Below, piece by piece: positions 8,103 through 16,700 of a stretch of DNA of 64,000 nucleotides. The notes below the pieces were generated by a model. That model made no database searches, had not been told where the DNA came from, and was given only the letters and a program-made list of their open reading frames with translations. The position numbers and the translations under genes were made by a program. The stretch covers positions 1-64,000 of the forward strand of contig NZ_CADIKL010000010.1 of assembly GCF_902859945.1 (NCBI RefSeq), read 5' to 3'. The stretch comes from Paraburkholderia caffeinitolerans. Its GTDB lineage: Bacteria; Pseudomonadota; Gammaproteobacteria; Burkholderiales; Burkholderiaceae. How positions within the stretch are numbered: position 1 is the stretch's first letter; each line of letters begins with the position of its first letter.

Positions 8103-11100
8103 TCACTCGCGCAGGCGGCGGCGTTGCAGCAAATACCACGCAGCGGGAACGACGAACATCGAAAGCAGCGGCGCGGTCACCATGCCGCCCACCATCGGCG
8201 CGGCGATGCGCTGCATGACCTCGGATCCCGAGCCGTGGCCGATCATCACGGGGATCAGGCCGGCCAGCACGACCGCCACGGTCATCGCCTTGGGGCGCAC
8301 GCGCAGCACCGCGCCCTCGCGAATCGCCTCCACTAGCATTGCCTCGGTCAATGGCGCGCCCTCCGCGATCCGGCGCTCCAGCGAGCCCTTCAGGTACAGG
8401 AGCATGACCACGCCGAACTCAGCGGCCACGCCTGCGAGCGCGATGAAACCCACCGCGCTTGCTACCGAAACCGCATGACCGAGCAACCAGATCAGCCAGA
8501 ACCCGCCCACCAGCGCGAACGGTACCGTGGACATCAGCAACGCGGCGTCCGCCATCGAGCCGAAGGTCAGAAACAGCAGCAGGAAAATCACGAGCAGCGT
8601 CACCGGAATCACGGTGCGCAGTTTCGCGGCAGCGCGTTCGAGATATTCGAACTGCCCCGACCACGCGATCGAATAGCCGGGCGGCAGCACGACCTTCTGC
8701 GCGACCGCGCGCTGCATCGCCTTGACGGCCGAGCCCAGATCCACGTCGCGGATATCCACATAGACGTAACCCGACAAGCGCGCGTTTTCGCTGCGGATCA
8801 TCGGCGGCCCGTCGTCGATGCGGATACGCGCGACGTCGCCCAGCGTAATCTGCGCGCCGCGCGCCGTCACGACAGGCAATCGCCGGATGTTCTCCACGGA
8901 GTCGCGAATCTCGCGCGGATAGCGCATGTTGATCGGGAAACGCTCGCGCCCCGCAACAACTTCGCCGATATCGTCGCCGCCCACCGCCGACGACACCACC
9001 GACTGAATTTCCGCCACGGAAAGCCCATAGCGCGCGGCGGCCAACCGGTCGATGTCCACGTCGATGTAATGCCCGCCGTTCAGCCGCTCGGCCAGCGCCG
9101 ACGTCACACCCGGCACGCCCTTCACAGCGGCTTCCACCTGGGTCGCGACGCGGTCGATGCCTTCAAGATCGGGGCCCGAGATCTTCACGCCCACCGGTGT
9201 CTTGATGCCGGTCGAGAGCATGTCGAGCCGGTTGCGGATCGGCGGCACCCAGACGTTCGACAGGCCGGGCACCTTCACGCGCGCATCGAGCTCGTCGATC
9301 AGCTTCTCGGGCGTCATGCCCGCGCGCCACTGGCTGCGCGGCTTGAACTGGATCGTGGTCTCGAACATTTCGAGCGGCGCGGGGTCGGTCGCGCTATCGG
9401 CGCGGCCCGACTTGCCGAACACCGTGGCCACCTCGGGCACGGTCTTGATCAGGCGGTCGGTCTGCTGCAACAGTTCGGAGGCCTTATGAGCCGAGATGCC
9501 GGGAAACGCGGTGGGCATGTACAGCAGGTCGCCTTCGTCGAGCGCCGGCATGAACTCCCCGCCAAGCCGCGACACGGGTATCGCGGTGAGCGCGAGCGCG
9601 AATGCGGCCAGCCCGATCGCGTTCCATGGCCGCCGCAGCGTCGCTTCAAGCAGCGGACGATAGGCGCGCACGAGCACGCGATTGAGCGGATTGCTCGCCT
9701 CGTGCGGAATACGCCCGCGAATCAGATAGCCCATCAAGACCGGCACCAGCGTCACCGAAAGCCCCGCAGCAGCGGCGATCGTATAGGTCTTCGTGAACGC
9801 GAGCGGCGCGAACAGCTTGCCCTCCTGCCCTTGCAGCGAGAACACCGGCACGAACGAGAGCGTGATGATGAGCAGCGAAAAGAACAACGCCGGCCCGACC
9901 TCGGACGCAACCCGCGCGATCAGCTCCCAGCGCTGCGCGGAAGTGATCGGCGTACCGGGGTGCGCATGCTCGAACGCTTCGAGATGCTTGTGCGCGTTCT
10001 CGATCATCACGATGGCCGCATCGATCATCGCGCCTATCGCGATTGCAATGCCGCCGAGCGACATCAGATTGGCGTTCACGCCCTGGTAGCGCATCACGAT
10101 GAAGGCCGCGAGCACGCCGAGCGGCAGCGACAAAATCGCCACGAAGGCGCTGCGCAGATGAAGCAGAAACACCGCGCACACAAGCCCGACCACGATGAAC
10201 TCTTCGATCAGCTTGTCCTTGAGATTGCCGACTGCGCGCTCGATCAACTGCGAGCGATCGTAGGTGGTCACGATTTCCACGCCGGACGGCAGCGAGCGCT
10301 TCAGGTCGGCGAGCTTTGCCTTCACCGCGTCGATGGTGGCGAGTGCATTCTTGCCGGAGCGCATCACGACCACGCCGCCGGCCACTTCGCCCTCGCCGTC
10401 CAACTCGGCGATGCCGCGACGCGGCTGCGGCCCGATCTGGATGCGCGCGACGTCGCCGAGCAACACGGGCGTTCCGGTCGTGTTCGTACGCAGCGCGATG
10501 TTACGGAAGTCGTCGAGCGTGCGTAGATAGCCCGATGAACGCACCATGTATTCAGACTCCGCGAGTTCGATCACCGAGCCACCGGATTCCTGATTCGCAT
10601 TCCTGATTGACTCCGCAACGGTATCCGGCGTGATGCCATACGCGCGCAGGCGGTCGGGGTCCAGCACGACCTGATACTGGCGCACCACGCCGCCGATGCT
10701 CGCGACCTCGGACACGTTGGGCACGGCTTTCAACTCGAATTTCAGGAACCAGTCGTTGAGCGCGCGCAGTTGCCCGAGGTCGTGCTGACCGGTCTTGTCG
10801 ACGAGCGCGTACTCGTAAATCCAGCCCACGCCGCTCGCATCGGGGCCGAGCGACACCGTTGCGCCCGGCGGCAAGCGGCCTTGCACCTGGTTCAGGTACT
10901 CGAGCACGCGAGAACGCGCCCAGTAGGGATCGGTTTTATCATCGAACAGCACATAGACGAATGCATCGCCAAACGACGAATACGCGCGGATGGCCGTCGC
11001 GCCCGGCACGCCGAGCAGCGTCGTGGTGAGCGGATACGTGACCTGATTCTCGATGACCTGAGGCGCCTTGCCCGGATACGAGGCCTTGACAATCACCTGG

Positions 11101-11234
11101 GTATCCGAAAGATCCGGCAACGCGTCTAGCGGCGTCTGCATCGTCGAGTACACGCCCCATAGGGCGAGCATTGCCGTTGCGATCAGCACGAGCAGGCGGT
11201 TATGGATCGACCAGCGGATGACGCGCGCGATCAT
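8103..11234 (-). CDS. cusA: CusA-type Cu(I)/Ag(I) RND efflux pump
   Basis: The 1043-residue inner-membrane pump of a tripartite complex that moves monovalent copper or silver from the periplasm or cytoplasm through CusC. Motifs match E. coli CusA closely from memory: [16 protein letters not shown] near the N-terminus, [33 protein letters not shown] and VRPKAMTVA in the C-terminal TM bundle. The three periplasmic-cleft methionine regions are kept: [17 protein letters not shown] and [10 protein letters not shown], the substrate-binding Met triad of CusA. The gene overlaps cusB by 4 bases (ATGA). Zinc-type CzcA is less likely because of these Met residues. Confidence 0.95.
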   Translation of the reverse strand: MIARVIRWSIHNRLLVLIATAMLALWGVYSTMQTPLDALPDLSDTQVIVKASYPGKAPQVIENQVTYPLTTTLLGVPGATAIRAYSSFGDAFVYVLFDDKTDPYWARSRVLEYLNQVQGRLPPGATVSLGPDASGVGWIYEYALVDKTGQHDLGQLRALNDWFLKFELKAVPNVSEVASIGGVVRQYQVVLDPDRLRAYGITPDTVAESIRNANQESGGSVIELAESEYMVRSSGYLRTLDDFRNIALRTNTTGTPVLLGDVARIQIGPQPRRGIAELDGEGEVAGGVVVMRSGKNALATIDAVKAKLADLKRSLPSGVEIVTTYDRSQLIERAVGNLKDKLIEEFIVVGLVCAVFLLHLRSAFVAILSLPLGVLAAFIVMRYQGVNANLMSLGGIAIAIGAMIDAAIVMIENAHKHLEAFEHAHPGTPITSAQRWELIARVASEVGPALFFSLLIITLSFVPVFSLQGQEGKLFAPLAFTKTYTIAAAAGLSVTLVPVLMGYLIRGRIPHEASNPLNRVLVRAYRPLLEATLRRPWNAIGLAAFALALTAIPVSRLGGEFMPALDEGDLLYMPTAFPGISAHKASELLQQTDRLIKTVPEVATVFGKSGRADSATDPAPLEMFETTIQFKPRSQWRAGMTPEKLIDELDARVKVPGLSNVWVPPIRNRLDMLSTGIKTPVGVKISGPDLEGIDRVATQVEAAVKGVPGVTSALAERLNGGHYIDVDIDRLAAARYGLSVAEIQSVVSSAVGGDDIGEVVAGRERFPINMRYPREIRDSVENIRRLPVVTARGAQITLGDVARIRIDDGPPMIRSENARLSGYVYVDIRDVDLGSAVKAMQRAVAQKVVLPPGYSIAWSGQFEYLERAAAKLRTVIPVTLLVIFLLLFLTFGSMADAALLMSTVPFALVGGFWLIWLLGHAVSVASAVGFIALAGVAAEFGVVMLLYLKGSLERRIAEGAPLTEAMLVEAIREGAVLRVRPKAMTVAVVLAGLIPVMIGHGSGSEVMQRIAAPMVGGMVTAPLLSMFVVPAAWYLLQRRRLRE

Positions 11235-12499
11235 GGCTGCCCCCCTTCAAGACGCGGCAGCACCGACTTCAGGCTCGCCTCCGAATCGATCAGAAACTGG
11301 CCGGACGCGACCACCTGCTGACCCTCGGTTAGCCCGGACGCAATCACCGTCTGGTCGCCCGCTTCGCGGCCTATGCCGACTTCGACCGGCTGCAACCGGC
11401 CATCGCCATTGCGCACAATGACGAGCGAACGCCGGCCCGTGGTGATAACAGCCTCCGCCGGAACGACGAGTTGAGGCTGCGCCTCGGCGGCACTCACGCG
11501 TACGCGCATCAGCATGCCGGGCGTGAGTTTCCCGCTGGCGTTGTCGATCGCGAGGCGTGCCTGAAGCGTGCGGCTGTCCGCGCTGATGCCCGGAAGGATT
11601 TCGCGGATGCGTCCGCTGAAGTGCTGCGATGCATCGCTTGCCAGCGTGGCGTCGACGCGCATGCCGGGCCGCGCCTGCATCGCCAGCGACTCGGGAATCT
11701 CGACGATCAGCCAAACCCGCGCAAGCCCCGCGATCTTCGCAATGGTCTGGCCCGGCACGACCATCGCGCCATTGCGCACGTTCAGTTCGCTCACCACGCC
11801 GGCCTCGCCCGCGCTCAGCGTCAGATGGGTCTGCGCCTGACCGCTGCGTTCCAGCGCGGCCACGAGCCCATCGGGAATCGAGAGCGCCTTCATGCGCTCG
11901 CGCGCCGCCGCGAGCAGCGCCGGGTCCATGCCGCCGCGCCGCATCGCGAGATACTCCTCTTGCGGCGCGATCCAGTCGGGTACGTAGAGCGATGCAAGCG
12001 GCGCACCACGCGCGACGCGCTGCATGGGTGCGTTCGCGTAAAGCCGGTCGATGTAGCCGGTCACGCGCGACTGCACCACTTGCGCAGCCGACTCGTCGAA
12101 CTGCGTTGTGCCGATCGCGTCGAAGCCGTCGGGTATCGCCATGCGGCGCACGGTGGCGTAACGGATGCCGAGGTTCTGCTGTAGCGCCGGATCGATCGTG
12201 ACGCCTTCACTGCCGCTTGCCGGGCCACGCTCCTCGGCATAAACAGGCTGAAGCTGCATGTCCATGAAGGGCGATTTGCCGGGCTTGTCGAAATGCTGAT
12301 TCGGCACCATTGGGTCGTGCCAGTACAGCACCTTGCGGCCGGTCTTGGGGTCAACGTAATTGCCTGCAACTGGCGCGGGCTGTTCAGCCACCTGCGCAGC
12401 CGAAGCCGCGTGACGCGAGCCGGCCATATAACCAGCACCGACTAAAACCGCGCCAGCCACGCATACCGCCGCCGCGCGAAGGGGGAATTTCGGGTTCAT
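11231..12499 (-). CDS. cusB: CusB-type periplasmic adaptor (membrane fusion protein)
   Basis: 422 residues linking CusA to CusC. An N-terminal anchor/signal ([19 protein letters not shown]) is followed by the CusB metal-binding segment [19 protein letters not shown] with [10 protein letters not shown]. Its three Met (DPM and FMDM) correspond to the Cu(I)/Ag(I) ligands of CusB. The alpha-hairpin, lipoyl-like and beta-barrel domains follow ([30 protein letters not shown]). The ATG at 12499 is preferred; a GTG at 12511 adds four residues. The gene lies 21 bases after the cusC stop and overlaps cusA by ATGA. No CusF-like chaperone or CusRS sensor lies in the window. Confidence 0.94.
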   Translation of the reverse strand: MNPKFPLRAAAVCVAGAVLVGAGYMAGSRHAASAAQVAEQPAPVAGNYVDPKTGRKVLYWHDPMVPNQHFDKPGKSPFMDMQLQPVYAEERGPASGSEGVTIDPALQQNLGIRYATVRRMAIPDGFDAIGTTQFDESAAQVVQSRVTGYIDRLYANAPMQRVARGAPLASLYVPDWIAPQEEYLAMRRGGMDPALLAAARERMKALSIPDGLVAALERSGQAQTHLTLSAGEAGVVSELNVRNGAMVVPGQTIAKIAGLARVWLIVEIPESLAMQARPGMRVDATLASDASQHFSGRIREILPGISADSRTLQARLAIDNASGKLTPGMLMRVRVSAAEAQPQLVVPAEAVITTGRRSLVIVRNGDGRLQPVEVGIGREAGDQTVIASGLTEGQQVVASGQFLIDSEASLKSVLPRLEGGQP

Positions 12500-12520
12500 G
12501 TTGTTTCTCACGGGCTAACG

Positions 12521-13894
12521 TCACGGGTTGACAGCGAGCGCGGGCGGCACGACCTGGTACTCGAGCTGGGCCCAGGTCAGCGAGACGTCGCGCTGCAAAT
12601 CGAGAATCTGGAGTTGCGCGTCGAGTTGCGCGCGCCTGGCCGCGAAGGTGCTGGCGAGCGAGCCTGTGCCCGCACGATACGCAGCGAGCGCGAGGTCCAC
12701 GCGCGCATCGGCTGCGGGCATGAGCGCGCCCTGCAAGCCGGCCAGGCGCTCGCGGCCGTTGTCGAGCGCCGTCGCGAGGGTCTGGATATCGGCTTCGACC
12801 TGACGCTGCGTGTCCGCGTAGTTCAGACGCGCCTTGGTGGCGAGATTAGCTTTGCCCGAGGCATCGCGGTCCTCGACGCTCGAACGATGAACCGGCAGCG
12901 GAATGCTCACGCCCACGGAAACGAAGCGTGAATTGTTGCCGCCTTGCAGATACGAGGCATTCCACGTCCAGTTCGGGCTGCGGCGACTTGCAGCGACAGC
13001 CGAATCGGCATCGGCAACATGGATCTCGGCGGCAGCCGCGATCAACGCGGGCTCGACGGTGCGCAGCTGCTCGGCGGACAGCGTGGCGACCGTCGACTCC
13101 GGCGCGGGCGGTTCGCCCGTGACATCGGCCACGGGCATGGCCGTCCAGCGCGACAAGCCGATGAGCGCGGCCTGGTACGTCTGGCGCGCCTTGAGCAGAT
13201 CGTCGCTGGCCTGGGCGAACGCGAGCTTCGCCTGGGCCACGTCGGCGCCCGCCGCTTTCGCGCCACGATACAAGGCCTCGGTGGCCGCGAGCTCATGTTT
13301 CATCTGCTCGAGTTGCGCGGCGCGCAGCGTTACGGCCCGTTTCGCGTAAGCGGCGGTAAGCCACGCCGTAGCCGTGCGCTCGCGCACGCCGGCCACCTGC
13401 GCGAGATAGCCCGACTGCTCGCGCTCGACCACCTTGCCGGCCAGATCGGATTGCAGCGCGCGCTTGTGCGGCGAGACCCACTCCTGCTCGATGCCGACGC
13501 GGCGCATCGTGAGGATGTTCTGGCCAATCGTGAAGGCCTGGTCGCCATTGATGGGCAAGGCGTCGATGCCAGCCGACAGCCTGGGATTGGGCAACTGGCC
13601 CGCGCTCGCGACGGACTCGGCGCTGGCGTCCACCGAAGCCTGCGCGGCCTGGATGGCCGTGCTGCGCTGGGCCGCGCTCTGTAGCGCAGCTTCGAGCGTC
13701 AAGGATGCGGCTAGCGGGACGGCGGCTTGCGGGACGGCGGCTTGCGGAAAAGCATCTTGCGCAAGGGGTGCTTGCGCGTAAGCGGCATGAGCGCAGCCAA
13801 GCGCCAGCGCAAACGCGAGCGCAAGCAAAAGCGCGGGCGCGCGCAGCCGCAGCCCGCCAGTCCGGCAAGCCGGACTGGCAATGACTGAATACAT
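12521..13894 (-). CDS. cusC: CusC-type outer-membrane efflux channel (TolC family)
   Basis: 457 residues from ATG 13894, supported by CGGAG 7 bases upstream. A signal sequence (LLLALAFALALGCAHAAYAQ) may include a lipobox-like ALGC. The mature part shows two TolC-family halves with long amphipathic helices (LTLEAALQSAAQRS near the start; AQASVDASAESVASAGQLPNP). It forms the trimeric outer-membrane duct for CusBA. Odd features: a tandem 15-base repeat at 13714-13743 adds AVPQA units after the signal, and a perfect 11-bp palindrome covers codons 6-13. It is probably co-transcribed with the small Cys/Met protein 134 bases upstream. Confidence 0.92.
   Translation of the reverse strand: MYSVIASPACRTGGLRLRAPALLLALAFALALGCAHAAYAQAPLAQDAFPQAAVPQAAVPLAASLTLEAALQSAAQRSTAIQAAQASVDASAESVASAGQLPNPRLSAGIDALPINGDQAFTIGQNILTMRRVGIEQEWVSPHKRALQSDLAGKVVEREQSGYLAQVAGVRERTATAWLTAAYAKRAVTLRAAQLEQMKHELAATEALYRGAKAAGADVAQAKLAFAQASDDLLKARQTYQAALIGLSRWTAMPVADVTGEPPAPESTVATLSAEQLRTVEPALIAAAAEIHVADADSAVAASRRSPNWTWNASYLQGGNNSRFVSVGVSIPLPVHRSSVEDRDASGKANLATKARLNYADTQRQVEADIQTLATALDNGRERLAGLQGALMPAADARVDLALAAYRAGTGSLASTFAARRAQLDAQLQILDLQRDVSLTWAQLEYQVVPPALAVNP
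13714..13743 (-). repeat. 15-bp tandem repeat in cusC
   Basis: Two exact copies of GCGGGACGGCGGCTT, followed by a degenerate third. In frame, they encode PQAAV-type units just after the signal peptide, so copy changes would alter only linker length. Confidence 0.75.
13856..13879. repeat. Perfect 11-bp inverted repeat early in cusC
   Basis: GCCAGTCCGGC and GCCGGACTGGC are separated by two bases. In the cusC mRNA this strong hairpin begins 15 bases after the start codon's first base and could slow initiation or terminate early transcripts. Confidence 0.7.
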
Positions 13895-14027
13895 GTTGAA
13901 CTCCGAATGGGCGAGCCCGCGCCATGCCGTCATGGCGTGCAAACGTTGCAAACGTATCGGCAAGGGGGCTCACGTCCCGGCGTGGGACGACATCACCGCG
14001 AAAACGCGGTGCACCGGATGAGCGGAG

Positions 14028-14405
14028 TCAGAGTGCGCGCGGCGGTCGCCACGGCCCGTCGGGACCGCGGGCAGGGCAGGCTTGCGCGTAGTGGAAACGC
14101 AGCGGGCTCACGCGCGCGGCAGGACGCATGAGAACTGGGAGAGACACCGGGTGGTAGAGACTGCCCGCAAGACACTGGACCGTCATCTTGCAGAACGGCG
14201 TGCCGCCCGATTTATCGGATTTGCCGTGTTCAGTGTCGGCGGATTTCATCGACTCGCAACCCGGCATGGACTGCGATTGCATGGGCGCGGCGGCGGACAT
14301 CGAACCCTGCATCGGACACCATCCGGTCAAGCCGCTGGCTGCCAGCCCCGAGAGAGGCAGCATCGCGCACAGCAGCAATACGAGGAGGGTCCGGATGAAT
14401 CGCAT
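14028..14405 (-). CDS. Small exported Cys/Met-rich protein upstream of cusC
   Basis: 125 residues from ATG 14405. The signal peptide FIRTLLVLLLCAMLPLSGLAA is clear. The mature part is rich in Met, Cys and His (WCPMQGSM, MPGCESM, FCKMTVQC, LYHP), resembling periplasmic copper-binding proteins (CopL/DUF2946-like), and ends in an Arg/Pro tail. The place just before cusCBA on the same strand suggests copper handling. However, it also starts 25 bases after the stop of a putative peptidoglycan-targeting effector, where a periplasmic immunity protein would be expected. I favour the copper role; no family match is certain. Confidence 0.65.
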   Translation of the reverse strand: MRFIRTLLVLLLCAMLPLSGLAASGLTGWCPMQGSMSAAAPMQSQSMPGCESMKSADTEHGKSDKSGGTPFCKMTVQCLAGSLYHPVSLPVLMRPAARVSPLRFHYAQACPARGPDGPWRPPRAL

Positions 14406-14430
14406 GGGCGGGAAGTATAGCTTAGAGCGC

Positions 14431-15438
14431 TCACTGAACAATCACTGCATCAGCGGTCAATGAGCCTTCTTTCACAAACCCCGAATCGGATTCCTGGATC
14501 TTTTGAAACAATTTCGCGACCGACGATGTCTTCGCGTCTATTGACAGCGCCTGTGGCAGGAAACCCGTCTTTGCGGGATCTCCAGAAATTTTCTCGAGGA
14601 GTGCTTTAAGGCGTTCGAAGGCTGGCCCCTGCAAGTCCTTGAGGTCCTCCCCAAGATCTTTCTTAAGGTCGCCGTCGTTGAGGTAGAGCTTGATTTGCTT
14701 CGGCCGCGCCGCAACAAGGTCGATGACCTCCTGCCTTAAGGGACTTTCCGGTCCCAGAATGCTGCTGAGGCTCGCTGCTTGATAACAGTACATCACGAAC
14801 TGATCGCAACTTGTGCCATGTCTTGGGCTCAGCCCCTGTAGGGTGCATGATCGCACGTAGGCTTTGACCGCTCGAAATGCCGACATGACATCCCATTGCC
14901 CAACCGGGGTATTTTGCCCCCTCTCCAGACGCCCCGAAGAATACGGCGATTTTCCCCCTCGAAATTGTCCTATTTCTGTACCCGCTAGCCACGGATTCAT
15001 TTCCGGAGTGAGTGTTTTGAAGTCAGTATGCGTTTTTCCCGTGTCTGCGTGCGCTTCATTGTATTTTCCGACAAGAACTGGATTGGAATCAGTAGATTGC
15101 CCCGCTTTTTTAAAATCATTGCCAAAATTAATAGGCTGCTGATCTACCCAAGTTTCCCCGAATCTGGCAGCATACGTGGCGAGTTCTCCGCCTCCTTTGA
15201 GGCGATAGACTTCAATTGTTCTCTCCTCCTTCACGTAGGCCTTTGCGGCCAAACTTGCCTTGTGCTTGACAACACCCGCGAATTTGCTGCCGGAAGCAAT
15301 GGTGTTATGCAGAATGTAGCCGTCCAAACCCGCCATGGCTATATGGCTCGGCACCATTCTCTCCTGTCCAGGAAGCTTTCCCCAGTAGACGAGCAAATCC
15401 CCCGGTTGCAGTGCCTGTGGCTGTGCTTTACCGTCCAT
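14431..15438 (-). CDS. Putative T6SS effector with permuted NlpC/P60-like amidase fold
   Basis: 335 residues from ATG 15438, preceded by AAAGGGG. The N-terminus LQPGDLLVYWG then MVPSHIAMAGLDGYILHN (His32) resembles the first half of permuted NlpC/P60 (YiiX/LRAT-like) enzymes. Much later comes HGTSCDQFVMYCYQAA with a candidate nucleophile Cys211. His before Cys is the permuted order. Members cleave peptidoglycan peptides or lipid acyl bonds. There is no signal peptide, as expected for a T6SS cargo. The gene is in the same direction as the Rhs/VgrG cluster, is visibly less GC-rich, and follows the GNAT gene by 22 bases. The fold call is by motif only; a housekeeping papain-like hydrolase is the alternative. 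Confidence 0.5.
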   Translation of the reverse strand: MDGKAQPQALQPGDLLVYWGKLPGQERMVPSHIAMAGLDGYILHNTIASGSKFAGVVKHKASLAAKAYVKEERTIEVYRLKGGGELATYAARFGETWVDQQPINFGNDFKKAGQSTDSNPVLVGKYNEAHADTGKTHTDFKTLTPEMNPWLAGTEIGQFRGGKSPYSSGRLERGQNTPVGQWDVMSAFRAVKAYVRSCTLQGLSPRHGTSCDQFVMYCYQAASLSSILGPESPLRQEVIDLVAARPKQIKLYLNDGDLKKDLGEDLKDLQGPAFERLKALLEKISGDPAKTGFLPQALSIDAKTSSVAKLFQKIQESDSGFVKEGSLTADAVIVQ

Positions 15439-15460
15439 CGCTTCTACCCCTTTCGTCGAA

Positions 15461-15946
15461 TTAACAAACGTCCATGTGCTTCGACATGGCAACAGCATCG
15501 ATCTTTAGCACGCGGTCGGCTTCATTGTGATCGCTCATCAAAAACTGAATACGCCTTTCTGGAAAATAGCCGAGCGTTTTATAAAATTCGACTGCGCTTT
15601 TTGCAGCAGCGACGTTCATTTCCGATACCCCATTCGCCGCGCAGAAGTCCTCGAGCAAATGCACAACGAATCGCCCCAGGCCTTGACGCCATCGATCAGG
15701 CGCCACGAAGACAAAGCGAATGTGGTAACGAGCGATAGCATCAACGCCCGCGATAGCAAGCAAACTTGAACGCTCGGAGATCACCACCGTGTGATCGGCA
15801 CTCAGCAAGACATCCAGATGATGGCTCTGTTCCCATGCATGTGCTTCGACTTCTGAGTAGTACCCGATGGAGCCGGCATGAATCGCGGCCGCGACGAGGT
15901 TATCAATCTTCGATCGGTCTCGCCGCATCAATGCGCGAAGCTCCAT
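15461..15946 (-). CDS. GNAT-family N-acetyltransferase
   Basis: 161 residues with a typical GNAT core: the beta4/alpha3 acetyl-CoA loop FVAPDRWRQGLGRFVVHLLE (the Q/RxxGxG/A type motif as RQGLGR) and the C-terminal EFYKTLGYFPERR. It transfers an acetyl group to an amine of unknown substrate, in the cytoplasm. The start at 15946 has an excellent GAGGAGG site. It lies 136 bases after the immunity gene and 22 bases before the putative effector gene, so it may modify or neutralise toxin cargo, but ordinary metabolic GNATs look the same. It is moderately AT-rich compared with the structural T6SS genes. Confidence 0.85.
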   Translation of the reverse strand: MELRALMRRDRSKIDNLVAAAIHAGSIGYYSEVEAHAWEQSHHLDVLLSADHTVVISERSSLLAIAGVDAIARYHIRFVFVAPDRWRQGLGRFVVHLLEDFCAANGVSEMNVAAAKSAVEFYKTLGYFPERRIQFLMSDHNEADRVLKIDAVAMSKHMDVC

Positions 15947-16082
15947 GGCCTCCTCGACGGATTTATTTAAACTCTCTAAGTGAGTCTAGGCGGTGCGCAA
16001 TTCCGATACAAGGAAGATGAAGACAATGTGATGCAACAATTAAGCATCGCTCACAAGATTAAAAACATCAAACACCAGAAAA
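15947..16082. other. AT-rich spacer between immunity and GNAT genes
   Basis: 136 bases, clearly richer in A/T than the flanks. Likely holds the promoter of the GNAT/effector pair. No gene supported. Confidence 0.45.
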
Positions 16083-16700
16083 TCAAAAAGCGCCCACTCG
16101 CGGTGCGCCGAGTTGCCGAAGTATCGATAGATGAACATACAGATCGACCTTCTCGAGATGATCGATCGACATCTCTCCGCCGGCGATCAGGGCGGGTTCG
16201 AAGCCATACATTTCCTCCGCTCCCAACGGCCCCAGACGCTTGAGCGCGCGCTTGAACAAATGGTCCTTGTCGCAGTCCGCTCGCGAGAGCGTCGTAAAGA
16301 AAATACTCACTGCCCGATCGGCGTTTTCAACCCTTTTCTCGACCCTGCCCGGCAGGAAAATGAGTGTATGCAGCGGACATGAAAGCGTGATCTTCGGTCC
16401 CGTGCCTTCGCCCCACAGAAAAAGATCGCCGAACGCTGTCCTGGCAATGACGTGGTATTTGTCGATGCCTGCAACCGGCGTATCGCGCAACCACATTTCG
16501 ACGATGCCCTCGTAGGCCTGAGGGTCGACGATCCAGACAAGGCCATTTCCATATGAGGACCATCCTTCTTCGCGCCAGATTTCCAGCAAACGGTCAGGCA
16601 GGACACCCCGGTACCGGCTCAATGCCGACTCCGGAACCTGCTGGCGAATCTTCCCGCGGCCGAAGGTCTCGATAAATGCGTCAAATAGCTCGTCTGTCAT
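16083..16700 (-). CDS. GAD-like/DUF1851 immunity protein (Tdi1-like) for the Rhs toxin
   Basis: 205 residues, cytoplasmic. The first half has the GAD-like features LPDRLLEIWREEGWSSYGNG and VWIVDPQAYEGIVEMWL. The second half resembles DUF1851: VIARTAFGDLFLWGEG, then a C-terminal FKRALKRLGPLGAEEMYGFE. Agrobacterium Tdi1, which neutralises the Ntox15 DNase Tde1, has this same two-part organisation. It overlaps the Rhs stop by 4 bases (ATGA at 16700-16697), so expression is coupled to the toxin whose tip has the Ntox15 HxxD motif. A longer start at 16721 is possible but gives a 25-base overlap. Confidence 0.85.
   Translation of the reverse strand: MTDELFDAFIETFGRGKIRQQVPESALSRYRGVLPDRLLEIWREEGWSSYGNGLVWIVDPQAYEGIVEMWLRDTPVAGIDKYHVIARTAFGDLFLWGEGTGPKITLSCPLHTLIFLPGRVEKRVENADRAVSIFFTTLSRADCDKDHLFKRALKRLGPLGAEEMYGFEPALIAGGEMSIDHLEKVDLYVHLSILRQLGAPRVGAF

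Noticed and set aside
8475..10526. A 683-codon plus-strand frame opposite cusA
   Set aside because: Antisense shadow of a clear CusA; composition full of His, Arg and Gln, with no family resemblance.
15980..16243. Plus-strand frame with a Lys-rich start in the AT-rich spacer
   Set aside because: It runs into the antisense of the immunity gene, lacks a ribosome binding site and shows no family.
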